Assembly (NCBI GenBank): GCA_947625375.1
Contig: CANQOC010000002.1
Location: 62,001-126,000 of the forward strand
Source: an uncultured Clostridia bacterium
GTDB lineage: Bacteria > Bacillota > Clostridia > Oscillospirales > Ruminococcaceae
Length of the DNA stretch: 64,000 nucleotides
Direction: 5' to 3'
Below the pieces are notes generated by a model that made no database searches, had not been told where the DNA came from, and was given only the letters and a program-made list of their open reading frames with translations. The position numbers and the translations under genes were made by a program. Below are positions 24,714-33,319 of the stretch, in pieces; positions within the stretch are counted from its first letter, which is position 1; every line of letters begins with the position of its first letter.

Positions 24714-25924
24714 GCCGCAATCCCTCCGTACATATTGAACATCGGGAGATATACCGCAAGGAGGATAAATCCGACGAAAACTCCGAGGAATATCGTTAAA
24801 AGCGGCTCTAACATTCCGAGCGCCTTATCCGAAGCGGCGACGGCTTCCTCGTCGTAATATGTGCCGATTGTGTCCATCGTCTCCTCGAGCGAGCCGGATT
24901 CTTCGCCGACCGAGACCATCTCGACGAGCATTTCGGGGAGATAGGGGTGATTTTGCAGTACAGCGCCGAATCCCTTTCCGGATTCAAGGTCGACAACGGC
25001 TTTTTCAAGCGTAACTCCTACGGCGCGGTTATCTATGACCCGCGAGACAATCGAGAGGACGCGCGAGGCGGGAAGTCCGGCGGTCAAGAGGGTCGAGACG
25101 GTATTTGCGAACTGACTCGCCGAGTTCATGATTCCGATTTTGCCGATTACCGGGATTTTAAGCTTGATTTTATCGATATTAAGCTCGCCGTTCGGCGTTT
25201 TCTTGTACATTTTATACACGATGACGATAACGGCGATTCCGACGAGCAGAAACGGCCAATATCCGACGAAGAAGTCGGAGATTGCGATAAGGATTCGGGT
25301 GATAAAGGGAAGGTCCTGACCCATATTGCCGTAGAGCTCGAGCATCGTCGGCACAAGCACGACCATGACGATTCCGACGACGACGAACGACAGAAGGATT
25401 ACGACCGCGGGATATGTCAGCGCCGAGCGGACCTTTTTCTTGACCTTATAAGCCTTTTCATAGTATTTTTGGAGTCTGTCGAAGCAAAGCTCGAGCGTTC
25501 CGGATTCCTCTCCCGCGCGGACGGTTTCGATGAATGCGGCGGGGATTTTCTTGCCGTTTTTCTCGAGGCTGTGCGCCAAGGAATATCCGGCGTTGACGTC
25601 GGCGGCGCACTCGGTGAGTATCCGCTTCATAAGGCGGTCGTTGGTCTGTCCGGCGATAAGCTCGACGACGCGTCCGATTGATATTCCCGCGCGGAGCATA
25701 ATCGAAAACTGTGACGCCGTGAGCGACAGGACCTTATCCTCGACCCAAAGGGGCTCGTTGATGTCGAAGTGTTTTTTATCCCCCGACTTTACCTCGGAGA
25801 TTTTCTCGACGATAGTACAGCTTCGTTTAATCTGTTCGACAGCCTCGAATTCGCTGTACGCCTCGACGACTCCGGTCACAAGGACGCCCTCGGCGGTTCG
25901 CGCCTTATATTTGTATGTGGTCAT
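24710..25924 (-). CDS. pilC: Type IV pilus platform protein PilC
   Basis: 404 residues, the normal size for PilC/GspF. Two cytoplasmic T2SSF domains (about 70-190 and 270-395), each containing the conserved Glu-Ser-Gly turn (RAGEESGTLE and SVGEESGSLEE), and three transmembrane helices near 170-195, 215-240 and 370-395. An extra N-terminal YKARTAEG domain is present as in the family. It is the inner-membrane platform that the PilB and PilT motors rotate. GAGGTG ribosome-binding site. Confidence 0.95.
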   Translation of the reverse strand: MTTYKYKARTAEGVLVTGVVEAYSEFEAVEQIKRSCTIVEKISEVKSGDKKHFDINEPLWVEDKVLSLTASQFSIMLRAGISIGRVVELIAGQTNDRLMKRILTECAADVNAGYSLAHSLEKNGKKIPAAFIETVRAGEESGTLELCFDRLQKYYEKAYKVKKKVRSALTYPAVVILLSFVVVGIVMVVLVPTMLELYGNMGQDLPFITRILIAISDFFVGYWPFLLVGIAVIVIVYKMYKKTPNGELNIDKIKLKIPVIGKIGIMNSASQFANTVSTLLTAGLPASRVLSIVSRVIDNRAVGVTLEKAVVDLESGKGFGAVLQNHPYLPEMLVEMVSVGEESGSLEETMDTIGTYYDEEAVAASDKALGMLEPLLTIFLGVFVGFILLAVYLPMFNMYGGIAA

Positions 25925-25940
25925 TATCTCACCTCAGACA

Positions 25941-26993
25941 TCAGTACATTGTATTCTTCCTGACATATTCGGGGTCGCGCGCCGCTCCCCTTGCGGTTTC
26001 GGCGGAGATGGTCTTGTTCTTATAAAGCTGAATCAGCGCGTTGTCCATAGTGATGCTTCCCTCTGCCGCCGAGGTGGATATCGCGCTTATAATCTGCGGC
26101 GTTTTTCCCTCGCGGATAAGGTTGCGGATTGCCGGCGTCACCATCATAAGCTCACACGCGCAGACTCTCCCGCCGGTTCTTCTCGGCAAAAGCTGCTGCG
26201 AAAGGACGGCCATAAGGGTGGTGGAAAGCTGGAGCCTGATTTGCTTCTGTCTGCCTTCCGGGAAGACGTCGACGACGCGGTCGATGGCCTCTGCCGCCGA
26301 GTTGGTGTGGAGCGTTGCGAAGACAAGGTGACCGGTTTCGGCGGCGGTCAGCGCGGTTTCAATGGTGTTGAGGTCGCGCATTTCGCCGATGAGAATGACG
26401 TCGGGGTCTTCGCGGAGGATTGCCCGAAGTCCGGTCTCATAGCTCTCGGTGTCGGTGCCGATTTCCCTCTGGTTGATGGTGCACCTGTCCGGAGTGTATA
26501 TGTATTCAATCGGGTCTTCAAGTGTGACGATGTGATTCGGATAGTTGTGGTTGATGCGGTCGAGGAGCGCCGCAAGGGTCGTCGACTTGCCCGAGCCGGT
26601 CTCGCCGGTGACGAGGACGATTCCGCGGTTGAGCGCGGGAAAACCCTGTACCGCCGGGGGGAGTCCGAGCGAATCGAGGTCGGGGATTTTTTCGGAAAGA
26701 AGACGGATAGCGCTCGAGACCGAACCCCTCTGCCGGAAGATGTTGATACGGCAGCGGATTCCGCCGTCGAAGGTTATCGCGAGGTCAAGCTCGCCGCACT
26801 TCTCTATCTTGGAGTATTCCTCCCCCGCCATCTCCTTGGCATATGCCTCACATTCGGCGTCGGTCAGAATGTGGTCATCATAGTCCTGAAGATCGCCGTC
26901 GACCCTTATTCTTATCGGAAGACCGCGGACAACGTGAACGTCCGAGGCTCTTCTCTGTCTTGAATCCTGTATAACCTTTGTTAAGTCGGTCAT
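25941..26993 (-). CDS. pilT: Twitching motility retraction ATPase PilT
   Basis: 350 residues. N-terminal PAS-like domain (ASDVHV start motif), Walker A GETGSGKST (about residue 132), Asp box, Walker B (ILIGEMRD) and His box (LVFATLHTNSA). The AIRLL-like C-terminal motif typical of retraction motors is less clear; an ILLSEK-type stretch appears earlier. Hexameric cytoplasmic ATPase that disassembles pili, giving twitching. Lies 17 bases after the pilB stop region and directly before pilC. Confidence 0.94.
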   Translation of the reverse strand: MTDLTKVIQDSRQRRASDVHVVRGLPIRIRVDGDLQDYDDHILTDAECEAYAKEMAGEEYSKIEKCGELDLAITFDGGIRCRINIFRQRGSVSSAIRLLSEKIPDLDSLGLPPAVQGFPALNRGIVLVTGETGSGKSTTLAALLDRINHNYPNHIVTLEDPIEYIYTPDRCTINQREIGTDTESYETGLRAILREDPDVILIGEMRDLNTIETALTAAETGHLVFATLHTNSAAEAIDRVVDVFPEGRQKQIRLQLSTTLMAVLSQQLLPRRTGGRVCACELMMVTPAIRNLIREGKTPQIISAISTSAAEGSITMDNALIQLYKNKTISAETARGAARDPEYVRKNTMY

Positions 26994-27007
26994 GTTTCCC
27001 TCCGGTA

Positions 27008-28708
27008 TCAGTCTGTTTCAACCGCGTTGAGAATTCTCGTCATCTCGGCGACGGTCGTTACGCCGCGAAGAACAAGGTCGCGGGCGCCGTCGCGGAGCGA
27101 GCGGTAGTGCCCCTCTCTGACGAATTCCTCCATCAGCTCGGCTCGCGGGACGTTTTCGGCGACCATCCGCTTTGTCTTCCGGCTCATGACAAGAATCTCG
27201 AAAACGGCGATTCTTCCGTGATACCCGGTGTGATAGCAGCTCGGACAGCCCTTGCCCTTATATATCTTTACGTCCTTCGAGTCGGGCGGGAGACCCATTC
27301 TGATGAGTTCGTCCTCGTCGGCGATGTATTCGGTCCTGCACTCGGGACATATTCTCCTGACAAGCCTCTGTGATATAACCCCTTTCAGCGCCTCGGCGAT
27401 GAGATAGGGTTCACAGCCGATGTCGAGAAGACGGTCCAGAAGCGAGATGGCGCTGTTTGTATGGAGCGTTGAGAGCACCAGGTGCCCGGTGATGGCGGCT
27501 CGGAGCGCGATTTCGGCGGTTTCGCCGTCGCGGATTTCACCGACCGCGATGATGTCGGGATCCTGACGCAGAATCGAGCGGAGGCCGCCCGCAAAGGTCA
27601 TTCCGACTTTATCGTTAATCTGTACCTGATTTACGCCGTCGATATTGTATTCGACAGGGTCCTCGAGGGTGACAAGGTTTACCTCCGGCGTATTTAGCGA
27701 GCCAATCATCGTATACATCGTCGACGATTTGCCCGAGCCGGTCGGACCGACGATGATTACCATTCCGTCCGAGTTGTTCATCAAAAGATTGTATTTTTCG
27801 AGGTCCTCGCCCATAAGTCCGAGGGAGTCGGCGCTTCTGAGCTGTGCGCTCTTATTTAAGATACGGATTGTGATTTTTTCGCCGAAAATTGTCGGCAGAG
27901 TCGATATACGGAGGTCGATTTCGACGCCCCTGACCCTTACGTTCGCACGGCCGTCCTGCGGCGCGCGGCGCTCGGTCAAATCGAGGTTCGACATGACCTT
28001 TATTCTCGACACGACCGAACCCATAAGGTCGCGCGGGACGGTCAGTATCTGTCTTAATACGCCGTCGATTCTCATTCTTACAACCATGTCGCCCGCCCTC
28101 GGCTCCATGTGTATATCCGAGGCGCGCTCGGTGACTCCGCGCTCGATAATCGAGTTGACGAGTCTGACGGTCGGGGCGGCGTTGGTGCCCTCGTCGACGA
28201 TTTCCTGTGCGTCGGTCGAAACCTGTACGACAGTGGCGCTGCCTTCGCTTCTCATGTCCTCGATTGCGCGGGCGGCGCCCTCGTTTCCGTAAAGCGTCGC
28301 GATTGCGCGGTCAACCGCCTTCGACTGCGCGATTCTCGGGGAGATTCGCTTTCTCGTCGCGGTTCTGACTTCCTCGAGCGCGACGAAGTTCATCGGGTCG
28401 GCCATCGCGAGGATAAGCTCGTCTTTGACGACCTTTACGGGGACGACGCTGTATTTTTTCGCGATGTTCTTCGGCAGAACCCTCGCCATGTCGGTCGGTA
28501 TGGTGGTTTTGGTGAGGTCTATGTAGCTGATGCCGAGCTGCATCGCCATGGTGTCGATAAACTGCTGCTCAGTGATGAATCCGGAGTCGATGAGGACAGT
28601 GCCGAGGCGCTGCTTTGTGGTCTTCTGTATTTCAAGAGCCTTCTGAAGCTGCTCTTCGTCGATAAGACCGGCAGATTTAAGCAGATCGCCGAGTCGCATA
28701 TATGCCAT
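27008..28708 (-). CDS. pilB: Pilus extension ATPase PilB with tandem MshEN c-di-GMP-binding motifs
   Basis: 566 residues from the ATG at 28708, which follows GGAGG by 9 bases; an in-frame upstream extension to 28768 has no ribosome-binding site. The N-terminal domain has two consecutive 24-residue MshEN motifs: residues 5-28 (R5 L6 G7 L10 L21 L25 Q28, full match) and 34-57 (R34 L35 G36 L39 F50 M54 Q57). The ATPase part has Walker A GPTGSGKSS, Walker B (IAVGEIRDGE), His box (LVLSTLHTNSA) and a C4 zinc site (CPEC and CPSC). It powers pilin polymerisation; c-di-GMP binding is predicted from the motif match. Confidence 0.95.
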   Translation of the reverse strand: MAYMRLGDLLKSAGLIDEEQLQKALEIQKTTKQRLGTVLIDSGFITEQQFIDTMAMQLGISYIDLTKTTIPTDMARVLPKNIAKKYSVVPVKVVKDELILAMADPMNFVALEEVRTATRKRISPRIAQSKAVDRAIATLYGNEGAARAIEDMRSEGSATVVQVSTDAQEIVDEGTNAAPTVRLVNSIIERGVTERASDIHMEPRAGDMVVRMRIDGVLRQILTVPRDLMGSVVSRIKVMSNLDLTERRAPQDGRANVRVRGVEIDLRISTLPTIFGEKITIRILNKSAQLRSADSLGLMGEDLEKYNLLMNNSDGMVIIVGPTGSGKSSTMYTMIGSLNTPEVNLVTLEDPVEYNIDGVNQVQINDKVGMTFAGGLRSILRQDPDIIAVGEIRDGETAEIALRAAITGHLVLSTLHTNSAISLLDRLLDIGCEPYLIAEALKGVISQRLVRRICPECRTEYIADEDELIRMGLPPDSKDVKIYKGKGCPSCYHTGYHGRIAVFEILVMSRKTKRMVAENVPRAELMEEFVREGHYRSLRDGARDLVLRGVTTVAEMTRILNAVETD

Positions 28709-28784
28709 ACCCAATGTCCTCCGTGGTGTAATAAGGCGAATTTCAGCCAAAAGGGCAGAATTCGCCAAATGATACTTTAGTTAT

Positions 28785-28812
28785 ATTATACACTATTGTG
28801 CAACTTTGTCAA
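28785..28812 (-). promoter_or_regulatory. Sigma-A promoter of the pilus operon
   Basis: Minus strand TTGACA (28812-28807), 16-base spacer, TATAAT (28790-28785). A G8 tract lies two bases upstream of the -35 (28815-28822). Confidence 0.85.
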
Positions 28813-28814
28813 GA

Positions 28815-28822
28815 CCCCCCCC
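28815..28822 (-). repeat. G8 homopolymer next to the pilus promoter
   Basis: Eight G on the minus strand ending two bases before the -35 hexamer of the pil promoter. Length change would alter sequence just upstream of the -35. Confidence 0.85.
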
Positions 28823-28885
28823 GAGTTTAAACTTTTTATACATTATTTTTGTGACTTCCTACAAAATTGCGGTTTGCGTAATGTA

Positions 28886-28916
28886 AAAGCCGCCATATTA
28901 AATACGGCGGCTTTTT
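28886..28916. terminator. Bidirectional-looking terminator after tldE
   Basis: Stem AAAAGCCGCC / GGCGGCTTTT (10 bp, 11-base AT-rich loop) with T-runs on both strands. It ends the TldD/TldE transcript and shields the pil promoter. Confidence 0.85.
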
Positions 28917-28941
28917 GGCGTGATAAAACGCTGTTATGATA

Positions 28942-30291
28942 CTACTTTCCCGCGATGCTCAGTCCCTCGACGAGCACCGACGGCGAGCAGAACGCTGTGC
29001 TCCCGCTCGAGCGCGGCTTTTCAACGGTGTCGGAGAGCGCGGTAATCTGTTTGAGCATGTCGAAGAAGTTCCCGGCGACCGTGAACGACTTCACCGCCTT
29101 GTCGGTCTTCTTTCCGTCCTCAATCATAAAACCGGAGCTTTGGAGCGAGAAGTCGCCCGAGACGGCGTTTGCGCCGGCGTGAAGTCCGCCGAGCTCGGTG
29201 ATATAAACGCCATTCCCCGCCTTTTTAATGAGCTCCTCTTCGCTGATGTCTCCGGGCGCGAAGTAGAAGGTGAACGGTCTGATTCCAATCGACGCGGCAT
29301 ATCCCGCCTTCGAGGCGTTGCCGGTCGTCTTTACCCCCGCGACGGCGGCGGTCTTGAGGTTATAAAGAAGGGTCTTCAGAACACCGTTTTCGATGACGTT
29401 CTTGGTATATGTCGGCGAACCCTCGGCGTCGAAGCTGCGCGGCATCGCGGAGTCCTTATAGAACGGGTCGTCGGTCAGTGTGACGATGTCGGACGCGACT
29501 TTTTCGCCCTCTTTTCCGGCATACCGCGAAAGACCCTTCTGTGCGCTCTCGGAGGAGAATACGGTTGAATATACGCTCAAGAGGCTCGACATCGCGCGCG
29601 GGGCGAATACGACGGGATATGACCCGGTCGGCGCGACATCTGCGCCGAGCATCGCCTTTGCGTCGCCGACGGCCTTATTTACCGCCTCGGAGATGTCGAT
29701 ATCCTTGAACGAGCCGATTTTCATCTCGTATGAGTCGGACATTTCTCCGTCCTTCGAGACTACCGCTGCCGCGATATAATATGCCGCGCGGTTCTCACAG
29801 CTGAGGTCGAGGCCCTTTGAGTTATAAATCGCAATCCGCCCGGCGAGGATTCCCGCCCCGCCCTGTGAGCCGTCGATTATAAGCGGGTCGGCGGCATAAA
29901 GCGCGGCGTCGACGTCGAGCGCGGTCTTGACGAGCTCGGCGGTGTCGGGGAGGTCATAGCTCTTATCCTCAATCTCCTTATAGGTCTGCCCGCCGGCGAC
30001 AAGAAACTGCTGCTCGTCGCTCTCGAGGACCGAGGCGTTTTCGACCGCCCTTGCGACAATCTCCCTCGCCTCCTCGGCGGTGAGCGCCTCGGTCGAGGCA
30101 TAACCCATCTTTCCGCCCGAAAGACAGCGGAAGCAGACGCCGCCGTCAACCGAGCTTGAAAACTCGTTTATCTCGTGCTTGAAGGTGCCGACGTCGGTGC
30201 TCTCGGAGGTGCTGTAATAAAGCTCATACTCCGAAATCCCCGCCTCCTCGGCGGCCTCTGTGACAAGCTTCTTAAAAGTGTTGAAATCCAT
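28942..30291 (-). CDS. tldE: TldE/PmbA metalloprotease subunit
   Basis: 449 residues of the TldD/PmbA family. It lacks the HExxxH metal site, as TldE subunits do, and has the conserved core PVVFAPRAMSSLL and the C-terminal GGLHAGANAVSGDFSLQSSG region characteristic of PmbA. TldD and TldE form a heterodimeric protease that digests unfolded peptides and, in some bacteria, matures modified peptides such as microcins. It follows tldD with a 12-base gap. No peptide precursor gene is visible nearby. Confidence 0.93.
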   Translation of the reverse strand: MDFNTFKKLVTEAAEEAGISEYELYYSTSESTDVGTFKHEINEFSSSVDGGVCFRCLSGGKMGYASTEALTAEEAREIVARAVENASVLESDEQQFLVAGGQTYKEIEDKSYDLPDTAELVKTALDVDAALYAADPLIIDGSQGGAGILAGRIAIYNSKGLDLSCENRAAYYIAAAVVSKDGEMSDSYEMKIGSFKDIDISEAVNKAVGDAKAMLGADVAPTGSYPVVFAPRAMSSLLSVYSTVFSSESAQKGLSRYAGKEGEKVASDIVTLTDDPFYKDSAMPRSFDAEGSPTYTKNVIENGVLKTLLYNLKTAAVAGVKTTGNASKAGYAASIGIRPFTFYFAPGDISEEELIKKAGNGVYITELGGLHAGANAVSGDFSLQSSGFMIEDGKKTDKAVKSFTVAGNFFDMLKQITALSDTVEKPRSSGSTAFCSPSVLVEGLSIAGK

Positions 30292-30303
30292 GTCCTGACC
30301 TCC

Positions 30304-31689
30304 TTATCTTCCGCCGACGGTGATGCTTGACACGCGGATAAGCGGTTCGCCGACGGTCGTCGGAATCGAGCCGCTCGACGCGCCGCACATTCCGGTGCCG
30401 AGGTCGAGCTTCTTTCCGACCATGTCGATGTTCATGATGACCTCGGAGCCCTTTCCGACGAGCGAAGCGCCGCGCACCGGCTCACAGATTTTTCCGTTCC
30501 GTACGAGATACCCCTCGTTTACGGCAAAGTTGAACTCGCCGGTCGCGGGGTTGACCGAGCCGCCGCCCATCGCCTTTGCGAAAAGACCGTATTCCATCGA
30601 CGAGATGATGTCGTCGTTCGAGTCGGGTCCCTCGGCGATAAAGGTGTTGGTCATGCGCGAGGTCGTGGTATATGCGTAGCTCTGGCGGCGGGCGGAACCG
30701 GTCGGCTCCATTCCCATTCTCCTGCCGTTGAACTTGTCGACCATATATGTCTTTAAAATTCCGTTTTCGATGAGGACGTTGCGGCGCGCCGGCGTGCCCT
30801 CGTCGTCGATATTGATTGAACCCCAAGCGTTCGGGATTGTTCCGTCGTCGAGCGCCGTGACCTTCGGGTTCGCAATCTGCTGACCGAGCTTTCCGGTGAA
30901 CTGCGACAGTCCGTAGGCGACGGAGGACGCCTCGAGCGAGTGCCCGCAGGCCTCGTGGAAGATGACTCCGCCGAAGCCGTTTCCGATTGCGACCGGCATT
31001 ACACCGGCAGGGCAGTATCCCGCGCCGGCCATAACCTCGGCCTGTTCCGCGGCGATAATTCCGACCTGTTTTGCGTCGACCTCGTGCTCAAACATCTCCA
31101 TGCCCATTCGGCGGCCGGGTCCGAAGAAGCCGGTCTGGGTCTCGCCGTTCTTCTCGGCGACGGCGCTGATTGAGATTCTTGTGCGGATTTGTCTGTCCGA
31201 GGCGTAAATCCCGTCGGTCGAAGCGATAAGGATATTGTGGTCGACGTCCAAAAGGGTCCCCCTGACCTGTTTAATGCAGTCGGAGTGCTCCCTTGCCGCA
31301 AAATATCCGTCCTTTAAGACCCTGACCTTTTCGCTGTTCGGGACGCTTGCGGGGACGACCTTTACCGGGTGAATGTCGCCGAAAAGCCTTTCGCGAAGCT
31401 CGACCGAAATCTGTGCAGTGCCCTGTCCGAGAGCGTCGGCAGCCTTTTCGGCGCATCTTAAAAGACCCTCGACCGAGGTGTCGACGGTTGACGCGGAAAC
31501 GCTGCGGAGTCCCTTGAATACGCGGATTCCGGCACCGGCCACCACCGAATCGTTAATCGAGTCAACCTTATCGGAAATCATGTTTATTGCATGGTTCACC
31601 GTCCGCTCGACGAAGATTTCGGCGTAGTCCGCACCGGTCGAAACCGCTTTCGACAGGACCCGCGCGCATACTTCTCTTGAAATCATCAT
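30304..31689 (-). CDS. tldD: TldD metalloprotease catalytic subunit
   Basis: 461 residues. The metal-binding motif HEACGHSLEA (HExxxH) is at about residue 246-255, followed by the family signatures DDGT, DDEG and GSARRQSYAY, and the C-terminal Cys in TGMCGASSGSIPT. This is the catalytic partner of TldE. Start is the first of two ATG codons after AAGGAG. Cytoplasmic. Typical size for the family. Confidence 0.95.
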   Translation of the reverse strand: MMISREVCARVLSKAVSTGADYAEIFVERTVNHAINMISDKVDSINDSVVAGAGIRVFKGLRSVSASTVDTSVEGLLRCAEKAADALGQGTAQISVELRERLFGDIHPVKVVPASVPNSEKVRVLKDGYFAAREHSDCIKQVRGTLLDVDHNILIASTDGIYASDRQIRTRISISAVAEKNGETQTGFFGPGRRMGMEMFEHEVDAKQVGIIAAEQAEVMAGAGYCPAGVMPVAIGNGFGGVIFHEACGHSLEASSVAYGLSQFTGKLGQQIANPKVTALDDGTIPNAWGSINIDDEGTPARRNVLIENGILKTYMVDKFNGRRMGMEPTGSARRQSYAYTTTSRMTNTFIAEGPDSNDDIISSMEYGLFAKAMGGGSVNPATGEFNFAVNEGYLVRNGKICEPVRGASLVGKGSEVIMNIDMVGKKLDLGTGMCGASSGSIPTTVGEPLIRVSSITVGGR

Positions 31690-31733
31690 GCGTTGCTCCT
31701 TTACCTGAATTTGCCTGTCGGCATGGTGCTTAT

Positions 31734-31762
31734 ATTATATACTAAATAAGGAGCGGTGTCAA
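31734..31762 (-). promoter_or_regulatory. Sigma-A promoter of tldD-tldE
   Basis: Minus strand TTGACA (31762-31757), 17-base spacer, TATAAT (31739-31734). Confidence 0.88.
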
Positions 31763-31767
31763 GGCGG

Positions 31768-31957
31768 CCAGAAGACAGAAATGAGAAGTCAGAGGTCAGA
31801 AGTTGGAAATTGGATGATAGAGGTTGGAGGATAGATGTGCCTTGTACAAGGTTCATGCGCTTTGACATCTTCCCTTCTGAGTTCGTTACTCTATCCTCTA
31901 TCCTCTATCCTCTATCTTCTAACATCTGACCTCTGTCTTCTGACCATCTGCCCTCTA
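31768..31957. repeat. Inverted pair of AGAAGTCAG/GATAGAGGA-type repeats
   Basis: Left arm (about 31768-31835) reads as repeated AGAAGTCAGAGGTCAGAAG then GATAGAGGTTGGAGGATAGA; right arm (about 31885-31957) is its reverse complement in style (TCTATCCTCTATCCTCTATC then TGACCTCTGTCTTCTGACC). About 50 bases lie between. Same repeat family as at 47795, 48500, 48880, 53450 and 63174. No coding signal. Confidence 0.8.
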
Positions 31958-31965
31958 ATTGGGTC

Positions 31966-31994
31966 TTGAAATCCGCGGAAAGGTGTGGTATACT
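31966..31994 (+). promoter_or_regulatory. Sigma-A promoter of the TPR membrane protein gene
   Basis: TTGAAA (31966-31971), 17-base spacer, TATACT (31989-31994). The predicted start of transcription near 32001 excludes the upstream ATG at 31985. Confidence 0.8.
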
Positions 31995-32026
31995 GTAACC
32001 GAACAACTGTCACAGGGGGAATGAAA

Positions 32027-32995
32027 ATGATTAAGGCAAGGCTTGAGGCGCGGACGCTGAGGATTTGGCTGGTTTGCGTCGTGATTTTTCTGAGCGCGGT
32101 GCTGATTGTGTCGAGGGCGCTCGGGTTCTATTCCGAGGCGATGTTCTACAGCCTGCTGCCGTTCCTCAACTTTAATCTTTCGATTTCGGGGACTGTCTTC
32201 GGGGTCGAAATCCCGGCGTGGTTCGCCGATAATTTCAGCTTTGCCTGCTCCCTTGCCTGTGTCATCGGGGTGATAGCTTTTTCGGCGATTGTCGTCTATC
32301 TTATTGTATACCTCATTCTCCGCTCACAGCGCGTCAAGGCCGCGAAGACGTTAAGGCGCACGGGTTATTCCAAGGAATATTATGACCTTCTTGAAAAAAA
32401 GCGCAGCAAGCTCGCGGGGACGTCGCTCGGGCCTCGGAACGACCTTTGCATTGCGAAGGCATATTGCGACGGACGCCGGTATGAGGACGCTTTTGCGGTT
32501 CTGCGCGACATCGACCTCGACCGGTTCGACTCGAAGATGGCGGCGGAATATTACAACCTCTATACATATCTCTTCCTGCTGACCGGCGACATCAAGAGCG
32601 CGCGCTCGACCGTCGCGCTCGGCGAGCCGTTCACGCAAAAGTACGCCGACAAGCCGTCGCAGCGCCTTACCGCCGCGCTTCTGAAGTATGCGGAACAGGA
32701 CTATTACGCCGCGCAGAAGGAGTTTGAGGAGCTTTTGAAGTGCGACTCGAACGAGATAAGGGTCTCGGCGGGGCTTTACCTCGGCCTGGTGTATCTGAGG
32801 ATTCACAAGAAGGAGCTTGCGCGGAAGCTCGTCGGCGAGCTCGGGAAGTATAAAAAAACCCCGCGTCAGAGCGAGGATATGTTAAAGCTGTTAAAGAAGC
32901 TTGAGACGGCATACGCCCTTGAGGACGAGGAACGAAAAGCAGAGGCGGAGAAAAATGCCGCGGAAACCGCGGAGGAAGCCGCTCCGGCGGAATAA
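32027..32995 (+). CDS. Membrane protein with TPR-like cytoplasmic domain
   Basis: About 322 residues from the ATG at 32027, 7 bases after GGGGG. Two transmembrane helices (about 11-32 and 75-100) flank a short external loop. The rest is helical and TPR-like: CIAKAYCDGRRYEDAFAVL, YNLYTYLFLLTGDIKSA, LKYAEQDYYAAQKEFEELL and LGLVYLRIHKKELARKL each fit the TPR pattern of helix pairs. The tail is Glu/Ala-rich. Function unknown; TPR arrays usually bind protein partners at the inner face of the membrane. Followed directly by a hairpin array. Confidence 0.75.
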   Translation: MIKARLEARTLRIWLVCVVIFLSAVLIVSRALGFYSEAMFYSLLPFLNFNLSISGTVFGVEIPAWFADNFSFACSLACVIGVIAFSAIVVYLIVYLILRSQRVKAAKTLRRTGYSKEYYDLLEKKRSKLAGTSLGPRNDLCIAKAYCDGRRYEDAFAVLRDIDLDRFDSKMAAEYYNLYTYLFLLTGDIKSARSTVALGEPFTQKYADKPSQRLTAALLKYAEQDYYAAQKEFEELLKCDSNEIRVSAGLYLGLVYLRIHKKELARKLVGELGKYKKTPRQSEDMLKLLKKLETAYALEDEERKAEAEKNAAETAEEAAPAE

Positions 32996-33000
32996 AAATA

Positions 33001-33243
33001 AAAGTTTTCGGTCACGCCTTTTCCAAAAGGCGTGCAGGGGTCTCGGGGACAGAGTCCCCGAGCCGCGACCGCAGTCGCGGAACACTTGCGAAGCGAAGCG
33101 CAGGAGGGTAGTCAAAACAGTCCGGTGGACTGTTTTGACGTAGGGGACCCTCGCCGGGGGTCCCCTGCTTGCCGAACGATGAGTGAGGCAAGTGAAAACT
33201 CCGGCGATATGTAAGCTTTATCCCGTCATGCGCCTGCATGGCG
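33001..33243 (+). repeat. Hairpin-array element, copy A
   Basis: Begins AAAGTTTTCGGTC right after the TPR gene stop. Successive stems: 33013-33022/33025-33034 (10 bp, 2-base loop), 33042-33050/33054-33062 (9 bp), 33063-33069/33074-33080 (7 bp, CGCA loop), 33111-33123/33127-33139 (13 bp), 33143-33150/33158-33165 (8 bp), and a final stem around 33224-33243 (CGTCATGCGCC...GCATGGCG). Same architecture, mostly different stem sequence, as copy B at 35671-35885. No gene in this stretch. Confidence 0.8.
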
Positions 33244-33257
33244 GCTCCTTAAAACAT

Positions 33258-33288
33258 AAAAAGCAGACGGACTCCCGCCTGCTTTTTT
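33258..33288. terminator. Terminator between the TPR gene and the HIT gene
   Basis: Stem AAAAAGCAG / CTGCTTTTTT with inner CGG/CCG pairs; T-runs on both strands. Serves both convergent transcripts. Confidence 0.85.
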
Positions 33289-33319
33289 GCATAACTCCGT
33301 CTGACAGATAATCGGAAAT

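Noticed and set aside
27008..28768. Longer PilB start at 28768
   Set aside because: No ribosome-binding site; GGAGG fits the ATG at 28708.
31768..31957. CRISPR array in the purine-rich repeats
   Set aside because: Units are short and adjoin each other without spacers; arms are inverted.
33001..33243. Retron msr-msd RNA
   Set aside because: Multiple hairpins resemble one, but no reverse transcriptase gene is near either copy.
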